From positions 22,318,379 through 22,382,378 of the forward strand of contig ML680053.1 of assembly GCA_007922225.1 (NCBI GenBank): a stretch of 64,000 bases of DNA. The letters are read 5' to 3'. Shown piece after piece: positions 1 to 10,773 of the stretch (the stretch's first letter is position 1; every line of letters begins with the position of its first letter). The DNA comes from Emydura subglobosa. Its lineage: Eukaryota > Chordata > Testudines > Chelidae. Both the position numbers and the translations under genes were made by a program. The notes under the pieces are model-generated. The model was not told where the DNA came from. It did not search any database and worked only from the letters and a program-made list of their open reading frames with translations.

Positions 1-174
1 CAATAAATTGACTGAACCAAGACTATTTAGCATAGGCATGTTCACAAAAATAGAAATGATGATTTCTACCATACTGTGTATCTGCTGCAAAGGAAAAGCC
101 TATGAAATAAATCATTAAAAAAAGGAGAGTCAGATAAATGTATTGTATACACACACATCTTACATATATGATAA

Positions 175-242
175 GTGAAATCCTGGCTCCATTAAAGCCA
201 GTGGGAATTTTTCCACTGATTTCAGTGGCATCAGGATGTCAT
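175..242. repeat. Short palindromic element (gtgaaatcctgg arms)
   Basis: The left part reads gtgaaatcctggctccatt and the right part holds an imperfect reverse complement (cagtggcatcaggatgtcat), so the segment can fold into a hairpin of about 30 bp per arm. A much better copy of the same palindrome lies at 42845-42917. It has no coding capacity. It resembles short non-autonomous inverted-repeat elements common in sauropsid genomes; that assignment is inference. Confidence 0.5.
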
Positions 243-374
243 CCAGTAAGTCTAAACGTATTGCAAGATAAGATAGTTGATTTTAGGGAAAAATATTGTT
301 GGACAGAAAATAGGAGTATCTTAGGTTGATATCCTCATTCTGAGCTCTGACTTCGGCATAATTTCTGAGTGGGA

Positions 375-587
375 GTTAGTATGGTCCAGGGCTAGGACAT
401 TGAATTGGGAGTAAGGGTTTCTGGTTCCATTCCCAGCTCTACCATTGACTTCCTGTGTGACCCTGGGCAGGCCACTCTGTGCCCTAGTTCTCCAGATTTT
501 ACAATGTGGATAATGATATTTGCCTTCCATTGTTAAGTAATTTGAGATGTAGGGATGAAACACACAGTATAAGAACTAGTTGTTATC
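375..587 (+). repeat. MIR-type (CORE) SINE
   Basis: The segment contains the classic MIR order: a box-B-like 'ggttccattcccagctct', then 'tgtgtgaccctgggcag', 'tctgtgccctag' and a 'gtggataatgat' block, ending near 'gaactagttgttatc'. MIR elements are tRNA-derived SINEs mobilised by L2/CR1-like LINEs. This copy is strongly diverged and is presumably inactive. Confidence 0.75.
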
Positions 588-909
588 ACTAGAATCGCAG
601 TACAACAAAGAGAGGGCCTATCTGGGAAGAGAACCAGCATTCTTCAATCCTGAATATGATGGTAGGGCCAGTTTTCACCTTTTTCAGTTGCAGGAAATTT
701 GAAACATCTGTGTGATGCTTCTGGGAAGCTACATCTTCCCTTCCAGTAGGGAACAATTTTTGTAAGACCAGTCCCTGCTGTCATCCATCCATACCAGAGA
801 GGGAGTGAAGTAGTAATAAATAACCCCTTTAAGTGCTTGTATGACCATGGTACTTGAGTGGCACACTATAATTATTGGATGTTATGCCCACCGCACCACT
901 GTGAGGACG
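588..909. other. Unassigned non-coding sequence
   Basis: No long reading frame, RNA gene or repeat family was recognised here. Confidence 0.5.
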
Positions 910-1045
910 GGAAGCACTATTCCCATTTTAGAACTGAGGCACAGGGTAGATTAACTTCAAGATCACATAGGAAGTCTATGAGAGCACCAGGAATGAAACC
1001 CAGGTCTCCCGAGTCTCAGTCCAGTGCCCTGTCCACAAGACCAGT
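910..1045 (-). repeat. MIR-type SINE fragment
   Basis: Read on the minus strand this gives the MIR core: 'ctgggtttcattcctggtgc', then 'ctctgtgcctcag'-like and 'ctaaaatgggaatag' blocks. On the plus strand 'actgaggcacagggtag' and 'cagtccagtgccctgtccac' are the recognisable pieces. The copy is diverged and incomplete. Confidence 0.65.
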
Positions 1046-1189
1046 CTTCCTCCTTCCCTCCATGTTTTCTGAAATTCTCATTTAATTTTTGAACTAAAGA
1101 AATTAAATATTTTGGAAAGCTTGTGGATGGTGAAAGTGCCCTGCTGGACAGCAAAGTAAGGGATCAGGGGTCTTGAATTGGGGGCCTCA

Positions 1190-1690
1190 TGGTCACACAT
1201 AGTGCTTAGACTGTAGCTTGCACCCACCAGCTCACTAGAAGCACTGGAGAAGGGGTTAACAAAGCTCTACCTCACCAAGGGTTCTGCTTGAGGGAGACAT
1301 CTGGCCCCACCTCTTAAGCCAAAAGGAGGCACAGGAAGTTGTCTGAGCAATTAGGTGAATCCTTGGTTGACTGCCAGTTCAGATCCTGCCTCCCAGCCTA
1401 TTCCTGAACCCTGCCCTCCTTATCTCAGATCTCCATCCTTCCCAGTTCCTGCTTTCTTGTCTTGCTCTAGGTCCCTGCTCCTATGCTCTAGCCCTGGCAA
1501 TTTACTCTAGCACTAGCCCTTGGCTTGACTTTGACTCCAGCTTGACCTCTGACTTTGGCTTTGAGTCACGGCTTGGCTCCTGACTCTGGCTCTGGCTCTA
1601 ACCCCTAGTTTTGGTTCCTGACTAACCATTAGGCATGACTACCCAGTCCCTGGCCATTACAAGCCCAGCCCAGATTCAGAAGATTTGGAC
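1190..1690 (+). repeat. Possible degenerate LTR fragment with CT-rich imperfect repeats
   Basis: From about 1380 to 1620 there are many imperfect copies of words such as 'tgactctggctctggct' and 'cctgctcctatgctctagcc'. The 3' LTR of the Gypsy element at 36.25-36.6 kb has a similar texture ('ccagtctggctctgaccct'), which suggests a related LTR. No TG...CA ends or target duplication could be fixed, so this is inference from texture only. Confidence 0.35.
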
Positions 1691-2325
1691 AACCATTTAA
1701 TCATGTACAAGTTCTCTGAATGATCCAAGAATGCAGGACTGCTCAACCAGGATTTCCAAGGGCGATCAGAAAACCCCGTACACTCTGCCAAGTGCTTCTG
1801 ATTTGCTCATGTCAGGTACATAACTCAGTCAGCAGATGCAAGTAAAGTCACTCTGGTACTGGTCACTTATTGCTTGTACTCCATAGTAGGCCTTCCCCTC
1901 ACCCCCTGGGAACAGCACTTCAATTTTAAGAAGTACAGATACACAAGAAAAAGAAAGTTTATAAAGATACAGAGAAAGCAAGCAGTTGCCAGCAGGCTTG
2001 GGGTATAGCACCGGGTTGTTGGGGTAACAGCTGGGATGGAAACAATGGGCTGATGGAAGGTCCATCATACATTCTGCATTTCTGGTGGGGGCTGCCTCAG
2101 CCTATGGCTGCTGCACTACATTCAGTCATGCTAGGGTGGTATATCTAGTACCATGGGAGGGAGAGAAGGAGGAAGAATACTGCTATTTATACATAGCTAA
2201 ACCATATCAGCCTACTTCAATGACAAAAACAAGATTAATTTTACTCCTCTTAGCTCTGAGGCGCCAACTCCATTAAAAGAGTGAGCTAGATTCTATTTTT
2301 CCTATGCAACATCACCTAAGGGCTG
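1691..2325. other. Unassigned non-coding sequence
   Basis: No gene or known repeat was recognised. The short open frames here lack any family motif. Confidence 0.45.
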
Positions 2326-2775
2326 GTCTATACTTGTGGTGGTGGATATGGTATGTGTAGCTACACGCCACAGTTAAAAAGCAGGCGGTGTCCACACTGT
2401 GGTGTGTAGCTACACGTGTCAGTGAAAGGCTCTGGCACAGAGGAGGCAACAGGGAAAGGATCCAACAGCTGAGGTCCCCAGTAGGGACCTACCAGACCAT
2501 TTCCCCACTGCCTCCCCCATGTAGAGTCTTTTCTTGCTGCTGAAGAGGCAGTGGGGCACTACACTGTTAAAAATAGCAGCATAGATGGGGGAAGCTGCAT
2601 GTGTAGGGAGTCCTGTAGGGTAAATACCCTAGAATTCTGGAGTACCCTTACTTGCCTAATGAGTCTCTCACCATCTACACAACTATTCTTACCAGTGTTA
2701 GGGGTGTGTGCAGTATATATACACTCTACACGCAGCCGTTAGTGAGTGTAGAATGTAGACATACCCTCAGTTGTT
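2320..2775. mobile_element. Inverted-repeat DNA element (TGTCTACA-type ends)
   Basis: The left end 'ctaagggctggtctatactt' is the approximate reverse complement of the right end 'aatgtagacataccctcag'. Internal words such as 'gtgtagctacacg' occur in both orientations. The element codes for no transposase and so would have been mobilised in trans. The end sequence resembles the short Harbinger-like inverted-repeat elements common in turtles; the superfamily is inference and no clean target duplication was found. Confidence 0.5.
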
Positions 2776-2779
2776 TACT

Positions 2780-2971
2780 AAGATCTTGTCTACATGGGGA
2801 AAAAGCCCACAATGGCTAGTGTGAAGTAACTAATGCACACTAGCTATTCTGCACTACTTCCCATGGGAATATTCTTACTTCACACTTAGAGTTTGAGGAG
2901 GTAGCTAGTATGTTTTAAATTCACAACCAACATATTTCTGCACTTGTTTCCCCATGTAGGCAAGCCCTAAG
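2780..2971. mobile_element. MITE with about 26-bp terminal inverted repeats
   Basis: The left terminus 'ctaagatcttgtctacatgg' plus 'ggaaaa' matches the reverse complement of the right terminus ('gtttccccatgtaggcaagc' plus 'cctaag') with few mismatches. The interior of about 140 bp also holds 'ctagtgtgaagta' and 'cttcacactta' as inverted words. There is no coding sequence. It lies a few bases from the previous inverted-repeat element, so the two may be parts of one larger structure. Confidence 0.65.
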
Positions 2972-3154
2972 TTCCGATCAGTTACACCTGTGCAATCTCA
3001 CAGACAGTAATAGGGTTCACATGTATGAGTGATAGCCTGATTTTGCCTGGAAAGCCTTCTGGCATCAACATTACTGGCAGTGATGAAAAAGGAGGCCAGG
3101 AACCCAGTTTGACTCTCAGAGCCCAGATTTAGTTTCCAGGGTTGACAATTTATT

Positions 3155-3156
<2 letters not shown>

Positions 3157-3185
<29 letters not shown>
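3157..3185. repeat. (CT)n microsatellite
   Basis: A run of about 14 CT dinucleotides, uninterrupted. Read on the minus strand it gives an Arg-Glu repeat in an open frame, which is a translation of the microsatellite and not a protein. Confidence 0.95.
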
Positions 3186-3189
<4 letters not shown>

Positions 3190-3802
3190 TACAGCATATA
3201 AAACAAAGTTCATTTGATATAAAAACATAACTATTTGGAGGGGACCCTCTGATGCCATCTTTTATTAGACATTCTGGTCACATAGTATAAATAAAACTGC
3301 ACATATATTTCCAAAGAAAAGCTGCTTCCGAAACAAACCACCACCAAGAACACAATCCCCATAGAGCAGATCTCCCACATAGTTCTAATGTAGAAGACCA
3401 CAAAGTGAATGGGACATTTATATGATTGTGTTAGAAAGGTCTGCTAAGATGACAGGGGTTGAATGAATTCAGCTCCTACTACAATGGGTCCTGGTCTATG
3501 ACTAGGGTTCCAAAGAGCTACCATAGTACAAACAAATAATACTGATCATTTAAGAGGTAGACTATTTGCCCCTGGAGAAAGGAATGTTGGAGAATCTGAA
3601 CTAAATGTTGGATGGATCCCGAGTACAGAAACTGCTGATCTAAAATATGTAAAATAGAGAATGCTTGTTTTTTTTTTTTAAATTTTCTCAGACACAGCGG
3701 ATAAACTGTATGAAATAGAACTGAAGCCATACAAATAAAATTGAAATTGATCAAACTAATAAGTCTGTTTCCCCAACTGAATAACACATAAAAGTTGGCA
3801 TC
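3186..3802. other. Unassigned AT-rich sequence
   Basis: No gene or recognised repeat. A short poly-T run is present near 3668-3680. Confidence 0.45.
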
Positions 3803-4441
3803 TGTCTCTCGTGAGCTGCCCTGCCCCCAGCTGATGGTTGTTCAGTTGGTCTTCAGTGACTACAATCTCTAGCTCTTTTTCATGACCCTGGTATGGGGCC
3901 ATAGTACTAAAGCTTCCTTCCTGGAGGAACTGCCTTCTTTAACAAGCCAACCAGGACCCTTCTTGGTACCCTCAGTTGATGTCCTTTCAGCAGCCCTCCC
4001 TGAGCTTAGTCTTCAACCAGTCCAGCAGGGCACATCACAGTACACTTGCCTGGTCTGTCCAGGTTCTGAGCTCAGCCTACCTACACTGACCTAGCTATGA
4101 TCCTGCTGCTCTTATAGCCAGCCAAGCACCCAGTTTTCAGCAGCCTTCCCTGGGCTCAATCCTTTCTGCAGTGAGTTTTCTGTAGTCCTGCTGCTCTTAT
4201 AGCCAGCCAGGCACCAGGTCCTATCTCTTCAAGCTCTAGGCAGCAACTGAGTGCTCTGCTGCTGCTTCTTCCTTTTATAGGGACCTTCTGGCTCCTGACT
4301 GGTCACTCCTGATTGGCTGCTTCCCTTGTAGCCACTCTAGGCTGCCTGGAGGACTTCTCCTGCACTCCTTTCAGAGGTGGGGTGAGGCTGGGCTGCAAGG
4401 CCTCAAGCAGGGGGCCTCTGGACCTAGTCCACCCCTTCACA
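3803..4441 (-). mobile_element. Solo LTR (retroviral type), minus orientation
   Basis: On the minus strand the block starts TGTGAAGGGGTGG and ends in CA. It carries a TATA box ('ccctataaaaggaag', about 4273-4287 on the plus strand) preceded by a CCAAT-like 'agccaatcagg'. The flanks gcatc (3798-3802) and gcacc (4442-4446) look like a 5-bp target duplication with one change. A word of about 20 bp ('ctgctgctcttatagccagc') occurs twice inside (near 4104 and 4187). The start is shared with the LTR at 25727-26411, which suggests related families. No internal retroviral genes adjoin it, hence a solo LTR. Confidence 0.65.
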
Positions 4442-6140
4442 GCACCACGCAATTCTGAACAGGCCACAATACAGCAAGGCCAGGTAGAGAATGGTACACA
4501 GGTGCATTACTGTGGCTCACAGTTAAAGTGCTCTTTCAATGACTCCCTGAGCCATATAGCTTTCTGTGTAGTTCTTCTAATAGCGCTTATGTCTTACTGC
4601 TCAAACTCAGCAGACAGCCACTCCACCCTCAACCCCACCAGCAACTTTCCCCCCTTTGTTTCACAGATACGATGCAGAATACAGCAAGTAGCTATAACCC
4701 TTGGGATGTTTTTGGCCCTTTAGTCTACCAAAAGGGAATTCAACTGTCATTCTGCACGTGCAGAGGCGGTAGTTGAATCTTTCCTTGGTGCTGTTGAGGT
4801 TGCCAGTGTATGGTTTCATGAGTCAGAGGAGCAAAGAGTAGTCTGGGTTCCCCAAGATCACTACTTGCATTTCAACATCACCAGTGGCAATCCACCCTTC
4901 AGGAAAGAAAGTTCCACCTTGCAGTTTTCTGAATAGTTCTGTGTTCTTAAAAATGTGAGCATCATACACCTTTCCCAACCAGGAAATGTTGATGTCAGTG
5001 AAGTGACTCACCAATGCTTGCATAACCATAGAAAAAGTAGCCCTTTCTATTGATGTACTCCGTGGCAATGTGGTCTGGTGCCAAAGTAAGGATATGTGTG
5101 CCATCCATTGCTCTGCCGCAGTTCAGGAGCCCCACTGCTGCAGATCCACCCAACTTGCCCTGAACACTGCCAAGAGTCAGTGGAGTTCTGTGGAGCAGGA
5201 GGTGATTAATGGACCTGTGTGATTGCATGACAACAACACCCGGCATGAATTTTCCAGCTTCAAAATGATTTTCTACTGACCAGTAGCAATCCAGTGTTGC
5301 AAGTTTCCACAGGTGCAATCACCATTCACTTTTCCACTGTCAGTGCAGCTCTCATTGTGCTCTCCCTGCACTGAAGGGCTGGGCAAACTCATCACACAGA
5401 TCCAGGAATATGGCCTTGCACATCTGAAAGTTCTGTTGCCAATTTTCATCATCCCAAGCTTGCATTGCAATGTGATCTCACCAATCAGTGTTTGTCTCTT
5501 GGGCCCAGAAGCTGTGCTTGATCATCTGCAGCTGTTCTGTGAATGCCACCAATAACCTTGAACTGGTTTTTGCTATGTCCCACAGCAATCTCTCCTCCAA
5601 GAAATCATCATGTTCCCCGCTGATTTGGTTTGGATCTGCAAATTCTGGAGGATTGTGTTTCCTATGCTTGCAACACTTATGACAATAGTGCAGAGCTGAG
5701 TAGCTGCCACGCTTCTCTCAGAGGTGGCGGACAGCAAAGAGGGTTTGTGAGATTTTTTTAAAAGGTGCAAAAATTATGGAATATAGATGACAATATGGGA
5801 TCGAAACAGTTGCATGATGGGAAATTGACCCCATGCTCCCAATCATTGCTGCACAACTAATTTCTGCCTCATCAAGCATTGCCAAAACTTCCCAGAAGAC
5901 AGTGAGTTGGATGGTGAGAACTTGCACATTCAGATACCTACCCATGGTAGACCATGCTAGAAGCTAAGTATACACATGCACAAGCAATATACTAACTGTG
6001 GACACTTTATGCTGATGTACATGCAGCGCCAATGCAGGGAGCTAAGTATCCTCATACACAAGTCATATACTAATTGTGGCAGCTTTATGATGACATAATT
6101 TATGTCAACCACAGTTTGTAGTGTAGACAAGATTTCATTA
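4442..6140 (-). mobile_element. Decayed Harbinger-type DNA transposon
   Basis: This is the element carrying the transposase remnant. Its end next to the transposase N-terminus is probably 'gtttgtagtgtagacaaga' (about 6112-6130), whose reverse complement has the TGTCTACAC terminal word shared with small elements elsewhere in the window (18.5, 35.9 and 10.7 kb). The opposite end is not clear and may have been lost beside the LTR at 3803-4441. The terminal similarity suggests that this type of transposase mobilised the small elements; that is inference. Confidence 0.5.
4600..5950 (-). pseudogene. PIF/Harbinger transposase (HARBI1-like) pseudogene
   Basis: Conceptual pieces on the minus strand follow the order of a DDE_Tnp_4 nuclease. 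About 5130-5070 gives 'CGRAMDGTHILTLAP', matching the family's first catalytic Asp block (xIDGTHI). About 5010-4960 gives 'DINISWLGKVYDAHIFKN', matching the second Asp region (WPGSVHDARVF). About 4880-4830 gives 'GDVEMQVVILGNPDYSLLL'. Further on, near 4730-4640, are remnants matching the C-terminal 'LKGRW...AACVLHN' region. These lie in at least two reading frames with several stops, so the gene is dead. Live members are about 350 aa and cut DNA as part of transposition, usually with a Myb-like partner that is not seen here. Confidence 0.75.
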
Positions 6141-7959
6141 CTATTCTTTGGAGAATGGTGGCGTTTTAAATACTAGTGTTAACCAAAGGAGATTCCAACA
6201 GATGCTTAGTGTCTGTAATTAGTGTGGGAAACAGCATTTGGGGGGGAGTCTTTAAAGTTTAAACTACACAAGGGAAATATAAAGACTTAATGAGGAAAAA
6301 AGAATATAAAAGGAATGTTTTTACCTAATATTTCTTTACTTAGAATTATATCCTGGCAACCAACCTTCACAGTTTGATTCTTCATATGAATGGGCTTAGG
6401 ACAGATCTACATTCTCCAGTCACCTGTCCCAGAACAGAATCTTAATTTGCTGAAGCATAGTCGTGTATAGTATGCTTCTGCCAGAACCCCATACATCTCA
6501 TGGGGCCTACAGATGTATAGGTCTTTATAAATGTGTGTATGCTCAGCAAGTGAGAAACTTTGTACAACGATATTTCAGGCCAGGAGGTGGCCATTATTCT
6601 GGTTGAATTTGTCCTTAAAAACATCAAGAGCTTATTTCATAGGCCCCTCTGACACAAGCCTTAACTCCTAAGTAGCTAATGTTGACTGTTACTGTATGCT
6701 ACTCTCTGTATATAACTTTAATTGGTGTCAGAGGCCTTGGGATGCTTTCTAGCCATCTTAGAGTTTTATACCCCATCCATCACAATAGTATCTGAGCACT
6801 CCCCAAGTAAAATCAATAGCAATTGCAAAGTCCCTACTGGTGCTTTTTTCAGGGGAGGGGGAAAGCTCTGCTTGGGATAGGGTTGTTAGTTTTCATTTTT
6901 TTGATTTTATTAATTTCCTCTTTCTGTTGGTAGGTTTATTTGGTAGATGGGGGTGTCATCGCCATATTTATGGTGGAAAGGTTTTTTTAAAAGGAAAAGG
7001 TTATGCAGCATTTCCTAAAGATGGTCAGACTCTGGATTTACCTGATGTTCTCTGAAAGTTTGTTCTATGACTGGAATGCTTTTATCTCCATTTCCCATGT
7101 GCTTAATCTCAGGTTTTGTGATCTGCATTCTCCCAGAGGAACACAGTTGCCAGGATGCTTCTCATAGATTGAAATTCGATCTTTAATGTAGCTAGGGCGA
7201 GATCCATTAATTGTGTTGAAATTTAGGGCCAAAGCTTTAAACTTGCCTCAGAAGCTGATTCGTAGCTAGTGGTAGGATTTCAACATGATCCTCACAGTGG
7301 CTTCAGACATGCAAAAGTCAGGTAGCTGCATTCTGCATTAGCTGGAACCTTTCCTCCTTTTTAACATAAGGTGACACAAGTCAAATGAGATGGCCTTCTA
7401 GAGTTGTTTAGTGGCTTTTTGGATATCCTGTTTGTGTCGTGCACTCTCTTTTTCATTTTTGGGGGTTTGTTCAGAAATTAAATAAGACTATTTCCAGAGA
7501 TGTGTGAAATACACTTTGGGATAATATAGGGGCCATTTTAAAGACTATGTCATAGAAGGTGGAGAACATTTCTCCTGAATTTGTTGCTGATTTTACAGAG
7601 AAGCTTATCTGTTGCAAAACTCATCTTCCCCTATCATGTATTCCTAGTACTATCCCCTTCAAATCCTCTCATTGGCTTGGCTTTTCTTTCATCCTGCAAT
7701 CCTCATTCTCTGTTTTGAGATTCTAAACAGATTTACCTCAGCCACATTTTTACTTCTGCCGTGCTCCTTCTTGGGCCCTGTGCTCTGCTATTTCTACTTC
7801 TCTTTCTGTTCCTATCACAAACACTACCATGCTTAATATTATTACAATAAAATCATTGGAAGGATCCCAAAGAAGATCCTGTCCCAATTGTGCTAGTCGT
7901 CACACATACACAATAAGAGTCTATGCCCTGAAAAGTTTTCACTCTAAGTGAGTAAGACA
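6141..7959. other. Unassigned AT-rich sequence
   Basis: No protein family, RNA gene or clear repeat could be recognised over these 1.8 kb. Open frames are all under 75 codons and look random. Confidence 0.5.
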
Positions 7960-8095
7960 GATAAAAGGGGAAAGCAAAGGCACAGAGAAGTGAAGTAACT
8001 TGCCCAAGGATTACACAGCAGGTCAATGACAGAGCCAGGAATAGAATCCATGTCTCCTGAGTTCCAGTCCAGTGCCCTATCCATTGGTCTTCTCT
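7960..8095 (-). repeat. MIR-type SINE fragment
   Basis: The plus strand shows 'cacagagaagtgaagtaact', 'tgcccaaggattacacagca' and 'tgagttccagtccagtgccc', which is the reverse complement of the MIR core and tRNA-related region. It is moderately diverged. Confidence 0.75.
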
Positions 8096-8220
8096 ATGTC
8101 TCATGACCTTTGTACCTGTAAAATCCTCCCTAAATGCTCTGCAGTCTCAGTCTCCTCCTTCAAATATATTTTCAAAACTCACCTATTCCCACAATAACCC
8201 TCATCCCAACACCACTCATA

Positions 8221-8282
8221 GGGCCAGATGCTCACCTGGTGTAAAACAGTATGGTCTCATAGACTTCATAACCTACACCTTG
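8221..8282. repeat. Short palindromic repeat (gggccagat...gtgtaaa type)
   Basis: The segment begins 'gggccagatgctcacctggtgtaaaa'-like and ends 'aacctacacc', giving weak inverted symmetry. The same end word family is seen at 29713-29772 (ggctagattctcagctgatg). Likely a degraded fold-back element; identity rests on recall of a common sauropsid repeat. Confidence 0.35.
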
Positions 8283-8894
8283 TTGTGCGTATAAACTTCC
8301 TTCCATGTCTTCCTTGCTTAATGCCATCTTTCCCTTCATCCAATCTATCTTAGGGTACTAGTGTGAAAGAAGCTGTACAAGGACTGATCCCTGCATTCTT
8401 GCAAAGTCCCATTGACTACAGAGCACATTGCATTGGGTTAAGGGGCCTTATGTGCAGGATGGTGGTCTTCAATTGTTAGACTCCAAGAAATGGCATCTTG
8501 TCCTTTTTTCTGTTTGTAAAGCACCACACTCTAAGAACTTCACGGCAAAATCAAGGTGGCGGGCACATATCAGTGTTCATCATTTGAGTGCATGTCACCT
8601 TTCAAGAATGTTAATCTTAAAAAAACTAAAATGTAAGAAACCTGGAAAAGGCAGAATTAAAGTTGCACTTCTCAAATGAGGCACTCAAATGACCTTAATT
8701 TATGCTGATTGCTCAAGGAAGTTGCTAATGATTTGTAGCTCATTCGTAAGGTGTTCTAGTCTTCAGTATGTGGGTTTATTTAGCAGGAATCCACTTTTTG
8801 ATAGTATTACTGTGCCCTTAACTAAGGACAATATGATGGTGCAAATTCGCTGCTGTCAGATTGATCTAAAACCACCCCCTTAAGTGTTTTTTTC
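8283..8894. other. Unassigned sequence
   Basis: No recognisable feature in this stretch of about 600 bases. Confidence 0.45.
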
Positions 8895-9016
8895 CCATGA
8901 AATTGCCATGCACAATGGAAGTTAAGAAGTCAACAGGAGTTACGCAAGCTGCTCTGCATAGCTTGCATAACTCCCATCGACTGCTGCCGCATTTTCAGGT
9001 AAGTGTAGACCTGGCC
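8895..9016. mobile_element. Inverted-repeat element fragment
   Basis: The words 'gttacgcaagctgctctgca' and 'tagcttgcataactcccat' form inverted copies, and the segment ends 'gtaagtgtagacctggcc', resembling the TGTCTACAC-type terminus in reverse. No coding sequence. Probably a fragment of a small Harbinger-like element. Confidence 0.4.
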
Positions 9017-10655
9017 AGAGTCTACCATTAGCAAAATGATTCTGCTTCCTTTATGAATTGCATTAATGGATCTGTCTGTATTATTTAGTTTTTTGGTTTT
9101 GTCTGGAAATTCCCACTCTGCTTAGATCACATCTTCTAGTAATGTGTGAAGAGGGACTCAACCCTTAATTCCTCTGAAGAGCAAAGAATCTTCCTGATTT
9201 TTGTCCCCCTGCATTTCTATTGTTTCTAGTTCCTCAGGTTATACTGAACATAATAACTGCAAAATATTGTGGTGGAAAGAATCTTTCATGGGTCTCCTCT
9301 TTTGAAGGGACCTGATTCAGACTATGAAAGCCCATCCCCCGCCATCCCACCTCCTCCCCTCCCCTCCCCTCCTCCAATGAAGAAGTTCTCGGAGATAAAC
9401 AGATGGCTCCTTCTTTTTTTAAATACTTTTTTGGTGAGATTTGCATTTTCTTTTTGGGATGCCTTTCTGATGAGCTAGAAAAAGATTTATATCTGCAGTA
9501 TGATTTACTCTCTGAAGTGGATTTCTCTCTCACAACCACAGCTGTGGCATTTTTACTATTTTCCTCCTCCTATTCAATTACAAAATGAGAAAGATTTTTA
9601 CAAAGTCATCTTGGGAATAAGGCTTGATCTCTTTTTATTTATCTCTATTTGTTTGCTGGCTGTTTACCTTGACCTAAGGAGGTTACTGTCTCTTGCTGTA
9701 GTATGTTGAGGGCAACCAGAGCACCTTTTCCCATCCTTTTAATGTTAATAAAGAGGGTAGATTGGTAGATTGAAATAGTATATATACTAGTTTGCCATAC
9801 AGGGCTGAAGATGGACAGAATAGCCACAAGGCTGTAGAACATAGACAAAAGTATATAAAAAAAACCTGTCTGGGATCCAGCCTGCAGAAATCCTGCATGT
9901 TCACCTATCAAACTGATTGGTGTGTACTTAGTCATGCTATCCTGTTCACAATATGCATAATTATCTAGCAAGACAGCCACTTCTATACCTCTGATGTTAT
10001 CCCAAAGCTGGCTGACAAGGAGAGCTAACAGAGAGAACCTCATCCTAGGAAATCTATAAACTCTGGTAGTGGTTACTGAAGTCTTTGTATTGTGTCAATG
10101 GAACATTTCCTGCAGCCAGAAAAATTGACTCAAGAGCACTTTCAGACACCATTCCTTGTCCTGACCATTAAGGTACTTTTGCCTTCAGTCTAGTAAGTTG
10201 TTCTGTTTGGGAATCAAAGAGACCCCAGTTCATTCCAGCACAAAGCTGGAGATCAATGGAACATGTAGTAAATATCTTTGTTTGCCTATAACTTTTTCCA
10301 TTTTAATTTCCATCTTGAAAGGCTTATCAGCGGGTTAGGGTATGTGCAGTAGACCTCTTTTGCAGAGCAGAGTGTTGAAAATACACTTAAGAATGGAAAA
10401 CTTGTAATGGAGAGGAAAAAAATAGAACTGTAAAATTTTTTAAAAACATTTTTTTCAAAGCTTGGACCTCTGAAACTTTTCCATCAAAATCTTTCTCAAA
10501 ATCGATATTGATAAATTAAAATTTAAACTTTATTGCATAATTTTAATACATTTGGGGTACATTGTATTAAAAATGCAATTGTGTATGTTAGTGTGGCACT
10601 GCATGTACCTTCAATAGTAGAGGGGAATATTATTGTTTCTTCTACATTATCAGCC
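9017..10655. other. Unassigned sequence with a CCCCT-rich run
   Basis: No gene was recognised. A pyrimidine run of (cccct)n type lies at about 9351-9374. A 132-codon open frame on the minus strand (9645-10043) has no recognised motif. Confidence 0.45.
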
Positions 10656-10773
10656 CTTTGAAGCCAATGAGTGTGGTGTGATCACGCTCCTCTGACTTCT
10701 AAAATTCAGTGGGTGAAAGTCAATTTAAAATAAATCGACTTCACGCCGCAGTGTAGACATACCTTAAGTGGCT
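10656..10773. mobile_element. Harbinger-like MITE end fragment
   Basis: The segment ends 'gccgcagtgtagacatacct', the same terminal motif as the elements at 18502-18733 and 35900-36203, preceded by 'aaaataaatcgacttcacg'. Only one end is clear, so this is a truncated copy. Confidence 0.5.

Noticed and set aside
2998..3258. Open frame with an Arg-Glu repeat
   Set aside because: It is the translation of the (CT)n microsatellite at 3157-3185.
4313..4723. 136-codon plus-strand open frame
   Set aside because: It spans the end of an LTR and the antisense of the Harbinger remnant and has no motif of its own.
9645..10043. 132-codon minus-strand open frame with hydrophobic stretches
   Set aside because: Composition is AT-driven. 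No signal peptide plus domain pattern, start context or family motif supports a gene.
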